The notes beneath the pieces were generated by a model that was given only the letters and a program-made list of their open reading frames with translations, was not told the origin of the DNA and did no database searches. Made by a program: the position numbers and the translations under genes. A stretch of 33,944 nt of DNA from Bacteroidales bacterium. Its GTDB lineage: Bacteria > Bacteroidota > Bacteroidia > Bacteroidales > UBA932. Shown here in pieces: positions 16,120 to 23,714 of this stretch (the stretch's first letter is position 1; the number at the start of each line of letters is the position of its first letter). The DNA is taken from the NCBI GenBank assembly GCA_017551425.1, contig JAFZLQ010000024.1, positions 1 to 33,944 of the forward strand. The letters are read 5' to 3'.

Positions 16120-17514
16120 ATGGCAGATTCATCCGCCGCGCCGCTTGAACTCGGCACAGAAAAAATAGGCACGCTGCTGCGAAAGTACGCCGTCCCGGGA
16201 ATCATCGCCCAGACGGCGGCTTCGCTGTATAACATGGTCGACAGCATATACATCGGCCATATCCCGGATGTCGGCCCCTATGCGATCTCCGGCCTCGCGG
16301 TGACGTTCCCGCTCATGAACATCAGCATTGCCCTGGGCACCCTTGTGGGCGTGGGAGCCATGACGCTCATCTCCATCCTGCTCGGCCAGAAGAACTATCA
16401 GACCGCAGGCAAGGTGCTGTCCAACGCGCTGTCCCTCAACACTATAATCGGCATAGTGTTTACGATTGTGACGCTCGCCTTCCTGGATCCCATACTCTAT
16501 TTCTTCGGGGCCAGCGAGCGCACCATACCCTTTGCCAGGGACTACATGACCATCATCATCCTCGGCAACACATTCGCGCACCTGCTGCATGGATTCAACG
16601 GTATCATACGCTGCTCCGGGCATCCCAAGACGGCTATGGGCCTGACGCTGTTCACCGTCATCTCCAACGCCATACTCGACCCCATCTTCATTTTCGCCCT
16701 CGGGCTCGGAATCAAGGGAGCCGCCATCGCCACCGTGCTCTGCCAGCTCATCGCCCTAGTTTATACCTTCAAGTTCCTGGCAGACAAAAAGCACTTCCTG
16801 CACTTCTCCAAGCCGCTTTTCCGCCTGGAAGGAAGGGTCGCGAAGCAGTCGCTCGCAATTGGCGTGGGGCCGTTCATGATGAACGTCGCGGCCAGCCTGG
16901 TCGCCCTGTTTGTGAACCAGCAGCTACGCAAATACGGCGGCGACCTGGCGATCGGGGCTTACGGTATAGTCAACCGCTTCGTCATGCTCTTCGCCATGAT
17001 ATGCATGGGCTTCAACCAGGGGCTGCAGCCCATCGCGGGCTACAATTACGGGGCGCGGCAGTATAAGCGCGTAAGGGAAATCTTCGTGCTCACGGCAAAG
17101 TGGGAGGTTCTGGTAACGACCGTATGCTTCCTCATCGCCATGTTCATCCCGGAGGTGGCGGTCGGCATGTTCACCAACGACCCGGAGCTCAAAGCGCTCG
17201 CCGCCAGAGGCCTTCGCATAATGAATTCAGGCTTCGCCCTGGTAGGCTTCGGCATGGCGTCCGGCAACTTCTTCCAATGCCTCGGGATGGTGAAGAAATC
17301 CATCTTCCTGTCCCTTTCGCGCCAGCTCCTGTTCCTGCTTCCGTTCATCTATACCCTTCCCCTTTGGTTCCAGGAAACCGGAGTCTGGATCAGTTTCCCC
17401 ATCTCAGACATCCTCAATATTATCGTCTCCGCAATACTAATCGCAGACATTTTCAAGAAATTCAAACGCCTCAAGGACGGTGAGGAGGCATCCTCGCTCG
17501 GCGGCGCCGTATAG
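16120..17514 (+). CDS. MATE family efflux transporter
   Basis: 464 residues, largely hydrophobic with about twelve predicted membrane segments in two related halves, typical MATE size. The start region (LLRKYAVPGIIAQTAASLYNMVDSIYIG) is the MatE N-terminal signature. The second half has MFAMICMGFNQGLQPIAGYNYGA, also characteristic. It is expected to export cationic compounds or metabolites by Na+ or H+ antiport across the inner membrane. Cotranscribed with neighbours (6-nt gap upstream, 3-nt gap downstream). Substrate unknown. Confidence 0.93.
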   Translation: MADSSAAPLELGTEKIGTLLRKYAVPGIIAQTAASLYNMVDSIYIGHIPDVGPYAISGLAVTFPLMNISIALGTLVGVGAMTLISILLGQKNYQTAGKVLSNALSLNTIIGIVFTIVTLAFLDPILYFFGASERTIPFARDYMTIIILGNTFAHLLHGFNGIIRCSGHPKTAMGLTLFTVISNAILDPIFIFALGLGIKGAAIATVLCQLIALVYTFKFLADKKHFLHFSKPLFRLEGRVAKQSLAIGVGPFMMNVAASLVALFVNQQLRKYGGDLAIGAYGIVNRFVMLFAMICMGFNQGLQPIAGYNYGARQYKRVREIFVLTAKWEVLVTTVCFLIAMFIPEVAVGMFTNDPELKALAARGLRIMNSGFALVGFGMASGNFFQCLGMVKKSIFLSLSRQLLFLLPFIYTLPLWFQETGVWISFPISDILNIIVSAILIADIFKKFKRLKDGEEASSLGGAV

Positions 17515-17517
17515 TTT

Positions 17518-18132
17518 ATGGAGAAGAGCTTGATAATCACCATCGGCCGTCAGTTCGGCAGCGGGGGCAAGCAGATCGCCTCGGCAATAGGAGAGCGTCT
17601 CGGCATTCCCGTTTACGACCAGGAACTCATCGTGAAAGCCGCTGACAAAAGCGGCCTCAGCCCCGAATTCCTCAAGAAATCCGACGAACACCGCCACCTC
17701 TTCGGCCTCGGCGGCATCCTGAGCATAGGCAGGTTCTGGCACAACACCGGCAACCTGATGGACGACAACGAAATCTTCCGCATTCAGAGCGAGGCCATCC
17801 TCGACCTCGCCCGGAAAGGCAGCGCCGTATTCGTGGGGCGCGCTTCGGACTACGTGCTCAGGGACATGGATACGGTGAACGTATTCATCCACGCCCCGTT
17901 CGAAGTCCGCACCAAAAGGATTGCCGAGCGGCTTGGCCTCACGCCCAAGGAAGCCGCGGCCGAAGTGGAGAAGAGAGACAGGATACGCAAGGAATACTAC
18001 AATCTCTTCACCCTCGGCGACAACTGGGGCGTCGCATCGAATTACGATCTCTGCCTGGACTCCTCCCGCCTCGGCATAGAAGGTTCGGCTGAGCTGATAA
18101 TCAGCTTTGCCAAAGAAACGGGAAGGATCTGA
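17518..18132 (+). CDS. Cytidylate kinase-like family protein
   Basis: A 204-residue P-loop nucleotide kinase. The P-loop is ITIGRQFGSGGKQIA (6-20), followed by PVYDQELIVKAA and a lid-like region with VEKRDRIRKEYYN. This matches the cytidylate-kinase-like family rather than canonical Cmk, which begins IAIDGPSASGKST. It is a cytoplasmic phosphotransferase whose substrate cannot be told from sequence. Last gene of the plus-strand group after the MATE gene. Its stop abuts the convergent hydrolase stop with no gap. Confidence 0.9.
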   Translation: MEKSLIITIGRQFGSGGKQIASAIGERLGIPVYDQELIVKAADKSGLSPEFLKKSDEHRHLFGLGGILSIGRFWHNTGNLMDDNEIFRIQSEAILDLARKGSAVFVGRASDYVLRDMDTVNVFIHAPFEVRTKRIAERLGLTPKEAAAEVEKRDRIRKEYYNLFTLGDNWGVASNYDLCLDSSRLGIEGSAELIISFAKETGRI

Positions 18133-19359
18133 TTACTGCCTGCCCACCCAGTCCGCTATATCGGCCAGGACTTCTTCCGACATGGTTTCCTCTATTGTGG
18201 CGTATTCCGTACCCAGGCCCGTGGTGCAGTGCTGGAAGAGGTGATTGAGGCCAGGATAGAGGCGGCAGTCGGCATGGGGGCAGAGAGTCTCCACCTTGCT
18301 GAGGTTGAACTCCGGAATGACCTGATAGTCTTTTGAGCCGTTGAGTGCCAGCACCGGGCACTCGATGCGTCCCAGATACGGCGCCGGATCCAGGGTGACG
18401 AAGTACTTGCCCCAAACACCCGTTTTCTTTGTCTGCATTGTTATCAGCTTCGCCCCGATCTTGGCTGCTGATTCGGGCGCGCCCTGGAGCATGAGCATCT
18501 TCGTGGTCTGGCGGAGGAGCGTGCTGTCGCCCCTGTCGGCCATACCGGCAAGGCTGACTATGAAATCGGGAGTGCCGTCGTCGGGATTCCCGGCGCCGGC
18601 GAGCATAAACGCTATGGTACCGCCCTCGCTGTGGCCGATAACGCCCACTTTCCCGAAGCCCCTGCCTCGCAGATAGCGCACCGCAGCGGCCGCATCAGTC
18701 GCGAAGTCGGCGGTGGTGGCGTCGGCAAAGACACCGGTGGAGCCACCGCACTCGCGGTCGTCATACCTCAGGGAAGGGATGCCGGAGCGAGCCAGGGCGT
18801 CTGCCAGCACTGCAAATGGCTTGTGGCCCATGATAGTCTCGTCGCGGTCCTGCTTGCCGCTGCCGGAGACCATTACAACCACGGGTGAATCCTGATTATC
18901 GGCCAGGCAAAGAGTGCCGGCGAGGGTGATTTCGCCGTTGCTGAAAGTAACTTCTTCCGTCGAATAGGGGAAGGGTTCCTCAGGAGTCTGCGGACGGTTG
19001 CGTACAAGGGGACCGCGTGCCAGCGCCAGCGGGGTCTTTGCCCCCAGCTGGCTGAATTTTCCTATGAGGGAATCATTCTGAAGGGTGCCCTGGAAAGAGG
19101 CGCCAGGCCCTCCGGGAATCTTTACTTTCAGTTTGATGGATTCTTCAGTCACCTCTTTGATATCCGCCTTCAGGCCAAAAGCCTCCTGGTCCGGGGAATC
19201 CATCGTACAGGTGTCGCCGAGATGGAGAACCATGGCGATACCCGCTATGTCGAGCTGGCCGTGCCAGGTTCCGCGCAAGCTGTCGGGGACGGTCTTGGGC
19301 GCGCTTGTGCACATTACCGCAAGGGCCGCGGTAGCAACAAGGATAAAGAATCGTTTCAT
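18133..19359 (-). CDS. Exported alpha/beta hydrolase
   Basis: 408 residues. The N-terminal signal (MKRFFILVATAALAVMC) ends in a Cys, but the residue before it is Met, an imperfect lipobox, so lipidation is uncertain. A beta-rich N-terminal domain (about 25-125) precedes an alpha/beta-hydrolase fold. The nucleophile is in GHSEGG (Ser244), the acid in NGSKDYQV (Asp344) and the base in GLNHLFQ (His373). The combination resembles secreted bacterial esterases or acyl hydrolases with a DUF-like prefix domain. Substrate unknown. Its own -7 box is 23 nt upstream. Confidence 0.88.
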   Translation of the reverse strand: MKRFFILVATAALAVMCTSAPKTVPDSLRGTWHGQLDIAGIAMVLHLGDTCTMDSPDQEAFGLKADIKEVTEESIKLKVKIPGGPGASFQGTLQNDSLIGKFSQLGAKTPLALARGPLVRNRPQTPEEPFPYSTEEVTFSNGEITLAGTLCLADNQDSPVVVMVSGSGKQDRDETIMGHKPFAVLADALARSGIPSLRYDDRECGGSTGVFADATTADFATDAAAAVRYLRGRGFGKVGVIGHSEGGTIAFMLAGAGNPDDGTPDFIVSLAGMADRGDSTLLRQTTKMLMLQGAPESAAKIGAKLITMQTKKTGVWGKYFVTLDPAPYLGRIECPVLALNGSKDYQVIPEFNLSKVETLCPHADCRLYPGLNHLFQHCTTGLGTEYATIEETMSEEVLADIADWVGRQ

Positions 19360-19382
19360 ATTGATTTTCGATTAATTTTCGG

Positions 19383-19390
19383 CAAATATA
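19383..19390 (-). promoter_or_regulatory. -7 box TATATTTG for the alpha/beta hydrolase gene
   Basis: A perfect TAnnTTTG match on the minus strand, 23 nt before the ATG at 19359, in a strongly AT-rich 83-bp gap. A TTTG 24 nt further upstream is a little too far for a standard -33 box. Confidence 0.6.
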
Positions 19391-19442
19391 ATAAATATTT
19401 TTCGAATATTAATACAAATACTATCAAAAAAGAAGAGTCGGG

Positions 19443-20414
19443 CTACAGGCCTTTTGCCTTGGCCTCGTCCCACAGGACGTCCATTTCCGCAAGGGTAGCG
19501 TCCGCCAGTGTACGGCCCTCGCCGAGGATGCCGGCCTCCACGTAGTTGAAGCGGCGGCGGAACTTGCTGCACGCACCGCTCAGCGCCGCCTCCGGGTCAA
19601 CCACGTACAGCCTCGCCGCATTTATCACCGCAAACAGCAGATCCCCGAATTCCTCCGTCTTTCTGGATGCCCGATCAGCGTCGTGCATGACAGAGGCTGC
19701 GGCGGACGATTCCGGGAAAGCGGAGGCAGGATGAGGGCCGGCAGGCTGTGGCCGCCCATGGCCACATGAATGGGAGGGGCCCACGCTTGCGTGGGAGGGA
19801 TGGAGCGAAGCGGAAGCCTGCCGGCCCTCATCCTGCGGAGCGAAGGAATCGTCCGCCGCAGCGCAGGCCTCGCGGGCCTCGGAGACCTCCTCCAGGACCT
19901 TCGGCCAAACGTCCTCCGGCTTCTCCCAGTCGAAGCCGCATCCCCGCGCCTTCTCCTGCATCGACATAGCCTTCAGCAGCGCCGGCATACTGTCCGGAAT
20001 GCCGCTCATGACCGTCTTGTTCCCACCCTTCTCCTTAGCCTTCACAAGTTCCCAGGTATCGGCAATCTCCTTTGCCGTAGTAGGCTTCCCCGCCTCCGGA
20101 CCGAACACATGGGGATGACGGAAGACCATCTTGTCGCACACCTTGTTCAGGCTGTCCGCAATGTCGAACAGCCCCTGCTCCTGAGCGATCCTGGAATAGA
20201 ACACCAAATGGTACAGAAGGTCCCCAATCTCCTTGCAGACTGCAGCAGAATCGGCCTTCAGGATAGCGTCGCTCAGCTCATACACCTCCTCCTCCGTCAG
20301 CGGACGAATAGATTCCATCGTCTGCTCGGCATTCCACGGACACTGCTCCCGGAGAGCGTCCATTACATCAAGAAGCCGCTCAAAAGCGGCTAATTTTTGT
20401 TCTTTACTATTCAA
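19443..20414 (-). CDS. mazG: MazG nucleoside triphosphate pyrophosphohydrolase with in-frame insertion
   Basis: A 323-residue enzyme that hydrolyses (non-canonical) NTPs to NMP and PPi. The first MazG domain has CPWNAEQT (25-32), EEEVYELSDAI (41-51) and EIGDLLYHL (62-70). The second has GFDWEKPEDVWPKVLEEVSEA (160-180) and EEFGDLLFAVINAARL (254-269). Between the two metal-binding helices of the second domain lie about 55 extra residues (185-240), rich in Ala, Pro, Ser and His, encoded by a large inverted repeat. Bacterial MazG is usually about 260-270 residues, which fits the insertion size. The start is probably TTG at 20414, since no ATG or GTG lies between the upstream in-frame stop and the conserved N-terminus. 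Third gene after ackA and the acyltransferase. Confidence 0.93.
   Translation of the reverse strand: MNSKEQKLAAFERLLDVMDALREQCPWNAEQTMESIRPLTEEEVYELSDAILKADSAAVCKEIGDLLYHLVFYSRIAQEQGLFDIADSLNKVCDKMVFRHPHVFGPEAGKPTTAKEIADTWELVKAKEKGGNKTVMSGIPDSMPALLKAMSMQEKARGCGFDWEKPEDVWPKVLEEVSEAREACAAADDSFAPQDEGRQASASLHPSHASVGPSHSCGHGRPQPAGPHPASAFPESSAAASVMHDADRASRKTEEFGDLLFAVINAARLYVVDPEAALSGACSKFRRRFNYVEAGILGEGRTLADATLAEMDVLWDEAKAKGL
19696..19862. repeat. Palindromic element inserted in frame in mazG
   Basis: A 167-bp two-stage inverted repeat. Outer stem: GCTGCGGCGGACGATTCC at 19696-19713 pairs perfectly (18 bp) with 19845-19862. Inner stem: 19726-19747 pairs perfectly (22 bp) with 19815-19836. Asymmetric internal loops (12 and 8 nt) separate the stems. 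The apical part holds two further hairpins, at 19747-19766 (TGTGGCC / GGCCACA) and 19780-19795 (CCCACGC / GCGTGGG). GGAGCGAAG occurs twice (19802-19810 and 19837-19845). The element remains open in the mazG frame. No clear target-site duplication is visible. Best read as a mobile or once-mobile non-coding palindrome tolerated within a coding sequence. Confidence 0.85.
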
Positions 20415-20439
20415 AATACTCTACGCTGTCAGCAAAGTA

Positions 20440-21351
20440 TTATTTACTGACGAACATCACCGCTTCTGCGATGGAATTCAGCTTGGTGTCAACGCTGTCT
20501 GCGCGGCTGGCGAGGATGCAGGGCGCCGTGGTTCCCACGAGCATTCCGGCCTGGCGCACACCCGTGCAGAGCTTGCTGTTGGTCTTCCAGAAAACGTTAG
20601 CAGACTCGATGTTGGGGAAAAGGAGGCAGTCGGCGTCTCCGGCGACCTCACTCTTGAGCTTCTTGATCTCAACGGATTCCTTATCGATAGCCACGTCGAG
20701 GGCGAGAGGGCCGTCGCCGATGCAGGCGGGAATCTGGCCGCGGTCGCACATCTTGGCAAGCATAGCGCCCTCAATGCAGGCGGGCATGGAATCGAGCATC
20801 TGCTCGGAAGCTGCCACGAAAGCGATCTTGGGTTTCTCGATGCCGAAAGACCTGGCCACGCCAAGCAGGAAACCGGAAATCTTCACCTTCTGGCGGAAGT
20901 CCGGCTGAGGCACGACAGCCATGTCGCTGAAGAATATAAGCTTATGATACTGAGGATTTTCCACCACGCTCACATGCGAAAGCAAGCCCTTGGGAGGAAG
21001 GAGACCGGTCTCTTTGTTGAGGATGGCGCGGAGGAACTTGTCTGTGGAGCAAAGGCCTTTCATGAGGACCTCGGCCTCGCCGTCATGCACCATCTGCACG
21101 GCCTGGGCAACGGCCTTGAGTTCCACGGGATTGTCCACCACGGTGAACTTGGAGACGTCAAGCCCGTTTGCAGCGCAGACCTCGTTGATCTTTGCCGCGT
21201 CGCCCACGAGGGTAACGGTCACGAATCCCTTCTCCACCGCCTTGTACGCGGCCTCGATGGAATGCTCGTCAACACCCCATGCAACTACCATGCGCTTGCA
21301 TATACCCTTTGACTTGAGGGTCTCGAAAACGTCGTTGAAATTCTTGATCAT
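20440..21351 (-). CDS. Phosphate acetyl/butyryltransferase family protein
   Basis: 303 residues of the PTA_PTB family, moving acyl groups between CoA and phosphate. Segments visible include EAEVLMKGLCSTDKFLRAIL (family LMKGxxxT...), GLLSHVSVV, and GDGPLALDVAIDKESVEIK (PLxxDxA). The short length and the LMKG/PLALD signatures are closer to phosphate butyryltransferase (about 300 residues) than to classical Pta (about 330 or more). Because the partner gene upstream encodes an acetate kinase, acetyl-CoA to acetate conversion with ATP formation is the likely role; butyryl or propionyl use is possible. A 4-nt gap after ackA indicates one transcript. Confidence 0.85.
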   Translation of the reverse strand: MIKNFNDVFETLKSKGICKRMVVAWGVDEHSIEAAYKAVEKGFVTVTLVGDAAKINEVCAANGLDVSKFTVVDNPVELKAVAQAVQMVHDGEAEVLMKGLCSTDKFLRAILNKETGLLPPKGLLSHVSVVENPQYHKLIFFSDMAVVPQPDFRQKVKISGFLLGVARSFGIEKPKIAFVAASEQMLDSMPACIEGAMLAKMCDRGQIPACIGDGPLALDVAIDKESVEIKKLKSEVAGDADCLLFPNIESANVFWKTNSKLCTGVRQAGMLVGTTAPCILASRADSVDTKLNSIAEAVMFVSK

Positions 21352-21355
21352 AATG

Positions 21356-22573
21356 CTATTCGTCTAAAGTTGATACTATCTTCATGGTGTCACGGGCGAT
21401 CACCAGCTCCTCGTCGGTGGGGATGAGGGCCACCTTGACGGTGGAATCCGGAGTGGAAAGGAGGACCTCCTTGCCGCGTACGGACTCGTTGAGTTCCGTG
21501 TCTATTTTTACTCCCATATAACCCAGCTGCTCGCATACGCGGCGGCGCAGGCGGGGATTGTTCTCGCCGATGCCGGCGGTGAAGACTATGAGGTCCACGC
21601 CGTTCATCTCTGCAATGTAGCCGCCCACGAGCTTGACAATGTCGAACGTGAGCTTCTTCAGGACTATCTTGGCCTTGGGATCACCCTTCTTGGCGAGCTC
21701 GTCCATGTCGCGGGCGTCGGAGCTGACGCCGCTCAGGCCGAGGAATCCGCTCTTCTTGTTCATGATATCGGTCATCTGCGCCGGGGTGAGCCCCTCCTTC
21801 TTCATGATGTAGGTGACGATGTTGGGGTCTATGATGCCGCAGCGGGTGCCCATGATCATACCTTCAAGCGGGGTGAAGCCCATGGAGGTATCCACGCACT
21901 TGCCGTCCTTGATTGCGGTGACGGAACTGCCGTTGCCGATGTGGCAGGTGATTATCTTGGAATGGGCGAGGTCCAGGCCGGCGAGGGCGGCTCCGCGCTG
22001 GGAAACGTACTGGTGGCTGGTGCCGTGGGCGCCGTAGCGGCGGACGCGATACTTCTCGTAATACTCCCAGGGAAGTGCGTACATATAGGCGTACGGTTCC
22101 ATGGTCTGGTGGAACGCGGTGTCGAACGTAACCACCTGGGGAACGTCGGGCAGCACGTCGGTGACTGCATGGATGCCGAGGAGGTGTGCGGGATTGTGAA
22201 GGGGCGCGAAGTCGCAGCAGAACTCGATCTTCTTGAGGACGTCGTCGTTGACGAGGGCGCTGCCGGAGAAGAAATCGGCACCCTGGACGATGCGGTGGCC
22301 TACCGCCTCGACGTCTGAGAATGACTTGAGCACGCCGAACTCGGGATCTACGAGGGCGTCCATGACGAGCTTCATGCCGACCACATGGTCTGGAATGGGA
22401 AGGTCTCTGGTGAAACCCTCCTTGCCGGAAGGACGGTGTTTGATGGTGCCCTCGGGGAGACCTATCTTTTCTACGAGACCCTTGGCAAGAAGGTCGTACA
22501 CATCATCGCCCTTCATATCCAGAAGCTGATACTTGATTGAAGAGCTGCCGCAGTTGATTACCAGGATTATCAT
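21356..22573 (-). CDS. ackA: Acetate kinase
   Basis: A 405-residue ASKHA-fold kinase forming acetate and ATP from acetyl phosphate in fermentative energy conservation. The N-terminal signature is LVINCGSSSIKYQLLDM (4-20). GHRIVQGAD, FDTAFHQTMEPYAYMYALP, YGAHGTSHQYVS, CHIGNGSSVTAIKDGKCVDTS and FTAGIGENNPRLR are all classical AckA motifs in order. Butyrate kinases lack several of these, so acetate (or propionate) kinase is well supported. First gene of ackA-acyltransferase-mazG, divergent from comEC, with a -7 box 34 nt upstream. Confidence 0.97.
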   Translation of the reverse strand: MIILVINCGSSSIKYQLLDMKGDDVYDLLAKGLVEKIGLPEGTIKHRPSGKEGFTRDLPIPDHVVGMKLVMDALVDPEFGVLKSFSDVEAVGHRIVQGADFFSGSALVNDDVLKKIEFCCDFAPLHNPAHLLGIHAVTDVLPDVPQVVTFDTAFHQTMEPYAYMYALPWEYYEKYRVRRYGAHGTSHQYVSQRGAALAGLDLAHSKIITCHIGNGSSVTAIKDGKCVDTSMGFTPLEGMIMGTRCGIIDPNIVTYIMKKEGLTPAQMTDIMNKKSGFLGLSGVSSDARDMDELAKKGDPKAKIVLKKLTFDIVKLVGGYIAEMNGVDLIVFTAGIGENNPRLRRRVCEQLGYMGVKIDTELNESVRGKEVLLSTPDSTVKVALIPTDEELVIARDTMKIVSTLDE

Positions 22574-22607
22574 AGGTGTTACTAGTTATTGGAATCGCTT
22601 AATCAAG

Positions 22608-22615
22608 CAAATATA
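22608..22615 (-). promoter_or_regulatory. -7 box TATATTTG for ackA
   Basis: A perfect TAnnTTTG match on the minus strand, 34 nt before the ackA ATG. The 11-nt palindrome ACAATTATTGT (22616-22626) directly abuts it on the upstream side. That could be an operator or chance in AT-rich DNA. Confidence 0.55.
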
Positions 22616-22655
22616 ACAATTATTGTCTAATTTGCCGCGGACAAAAAAACAAACT

Positions 22656-23714
22656 ATGAAAAAAGGTGGCGGAATAACAGTCCTGGGCTTCCCGTTTGCG
22701 GCCGGAGCAGCCGCCGCCCAGCTTCTCGGGCACCCGGAGATTACAGCCTCCGCGGCTGTTGCCGTCATACTCTTTTCGCTGGCCGTCGTAACGATGCGCC
22801 GGAAAGGAGCCGTTCCGCCCATGCTCCTGCTGTATTTCGCACTCGGCGTCCTCTGCCGGTGTACGGAGGCGCTGGCCGGAGGCATACGGCACGCCGTCGC
22901 CTTCCCGGGCGCCATAGACGCGCTTGCCGCTGCAATAGAAGACGCAGGCTTTCCTGGAAAACACAGCGCCGCCATCGTCACGGCGCTGCTCACCGGACGG
23001 CGCAGCGCCCTGGACAAAACTACTGTGGCGGCCTTCCGCAGCAGCGGAGCCGCCCACATCCTCGCTCTTTCCGGCCTGCACCTGGGGGTTATATACATCG
23101 TGCTGCGCAGGCTGCTTTCGCCCCTGGGCAACACGCCGGCGGGGCGTTTCGCCAGGAGCACGCTGACGGTCGGCATCTGCGCCGCCTACGCAATGGCGAC
23201 GGGGGCGGGCCCGTCCATCACCAGGGCATTCCTCTTCATCGCCATAAACGAGACGGCCAGCTCGATGAGCGGACGCTCGCACAGCCCCCTTGCGACCTTC
23301 AGCCTCGCACTCACCATACAGCTCGCGCTTCACCCTTCCCTCATCGCATCGGCGGGATTCCAGCTGTCGTATCTCGCCATGCTCGGCATAATCGTGCTGT
23401 ATCCGCAACTGGAATCGTGGTATCCGGCAACGAGCCGCGCCGACCCGCTGCGGCGTATCTGGAAAACGGCGGCGCTGAGCATCTCCTGCCAGCTGTTTAC
23501 TGCGCCAGCGGCATGGTGGCACTTCCGGAGCCTGCCCAGATACTTCCTGATTACCAATCTGATAGCCCTGCCGCTGACGGAGCTCATAATAGTCACCGCC
23601 CTGCTGAGCCTGACGCTCGGAGCCGCAGGAATACGCCCGCCGGCGCTTGTAAATGCCTGCGGGAACCTGGTGCAGCTGCTGGAGTTCTGCCTGGAGACTA
23701 TTTCTTCACTTTGA
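22656..23714 (+). CDS. ComEC/Rec2 competence-domain protein (compact)
   Basis: 352 residues, polytopic inner-membrane protein. The core Competence domain is clear: LTGRRSALDKTTVAAFRSSG, then AHILALSGLHLGVIY (LSGLH is the ComEC hallmark), GAGPSITRAFLF (family GxxxSxxRA) and AGFQLSYLAMLGII. ComEC forms the channel for single-stranded DNA uptake in transformation. Full proteins are usually about 700 residues, with an N-terminal OB-like DUF4131 and often a C-terminal metallo-beta-lactamase domain. Here only a short N-terminal hydrophobic stretch and the core remain. The ATG at 22656 gives MKKGGGITVLGF; an upstream in-frame TTG (22623) is less likely. The last 17 nt overlap the convergent spoT-like gene. 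Confidence 0.88.
   Translation: MKKGGGITVLGFPFAAGAAAAQLLGHPEITASAAVAVILFSLAVVTMRRKGAVPPMLLLYFALGVLCRCTEALAGGIRHAVAFPGAIDALAAAIEDAGFPGKHSAAIVTALLTGRRSALDKTTVAAFRSSGAAHILALSGLHLGVIYIVLRRLLSPLGNTPAGRFARSTLTVGICAAYAMATGAGPSITRAFLFIAINETASSMSGRSHSPLATFSLALTIQLALHPSLIASAGFQLSYLAMLGIIVLYPQLESWYPATSRADPLRRIWKTAALSISCQLFTAPAAWWHFRSLPRYFLITNLIALPLTELIIVTALLSLTLGAAGIRPPALVNACGNLVQLLEFCLETISSL

Noticed and set aside
18092..18106. 15-nt palindrome AGCTGATAATCAGCT at the end of the cytidylate-kinase-like gene, considered as a terminator
   Set aside because: The loop would be a single base, the stem is AT-containing and there is no U run after it. It codes for normal residues near the C-terminus.
19675..19870. 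Low-complexity linker or sequencing/assembly artefact as explanation of the mazG insertion
   Set aside because: A simple linker would not give 40 bp of perfect inverted pairing in two registers with extra hairpins. A foldback assembly artefact would give one continuous mirror copy without asymmetric internal loops and would be unlikely to keep the frame. An artefact cannot be fully excluded without reads.
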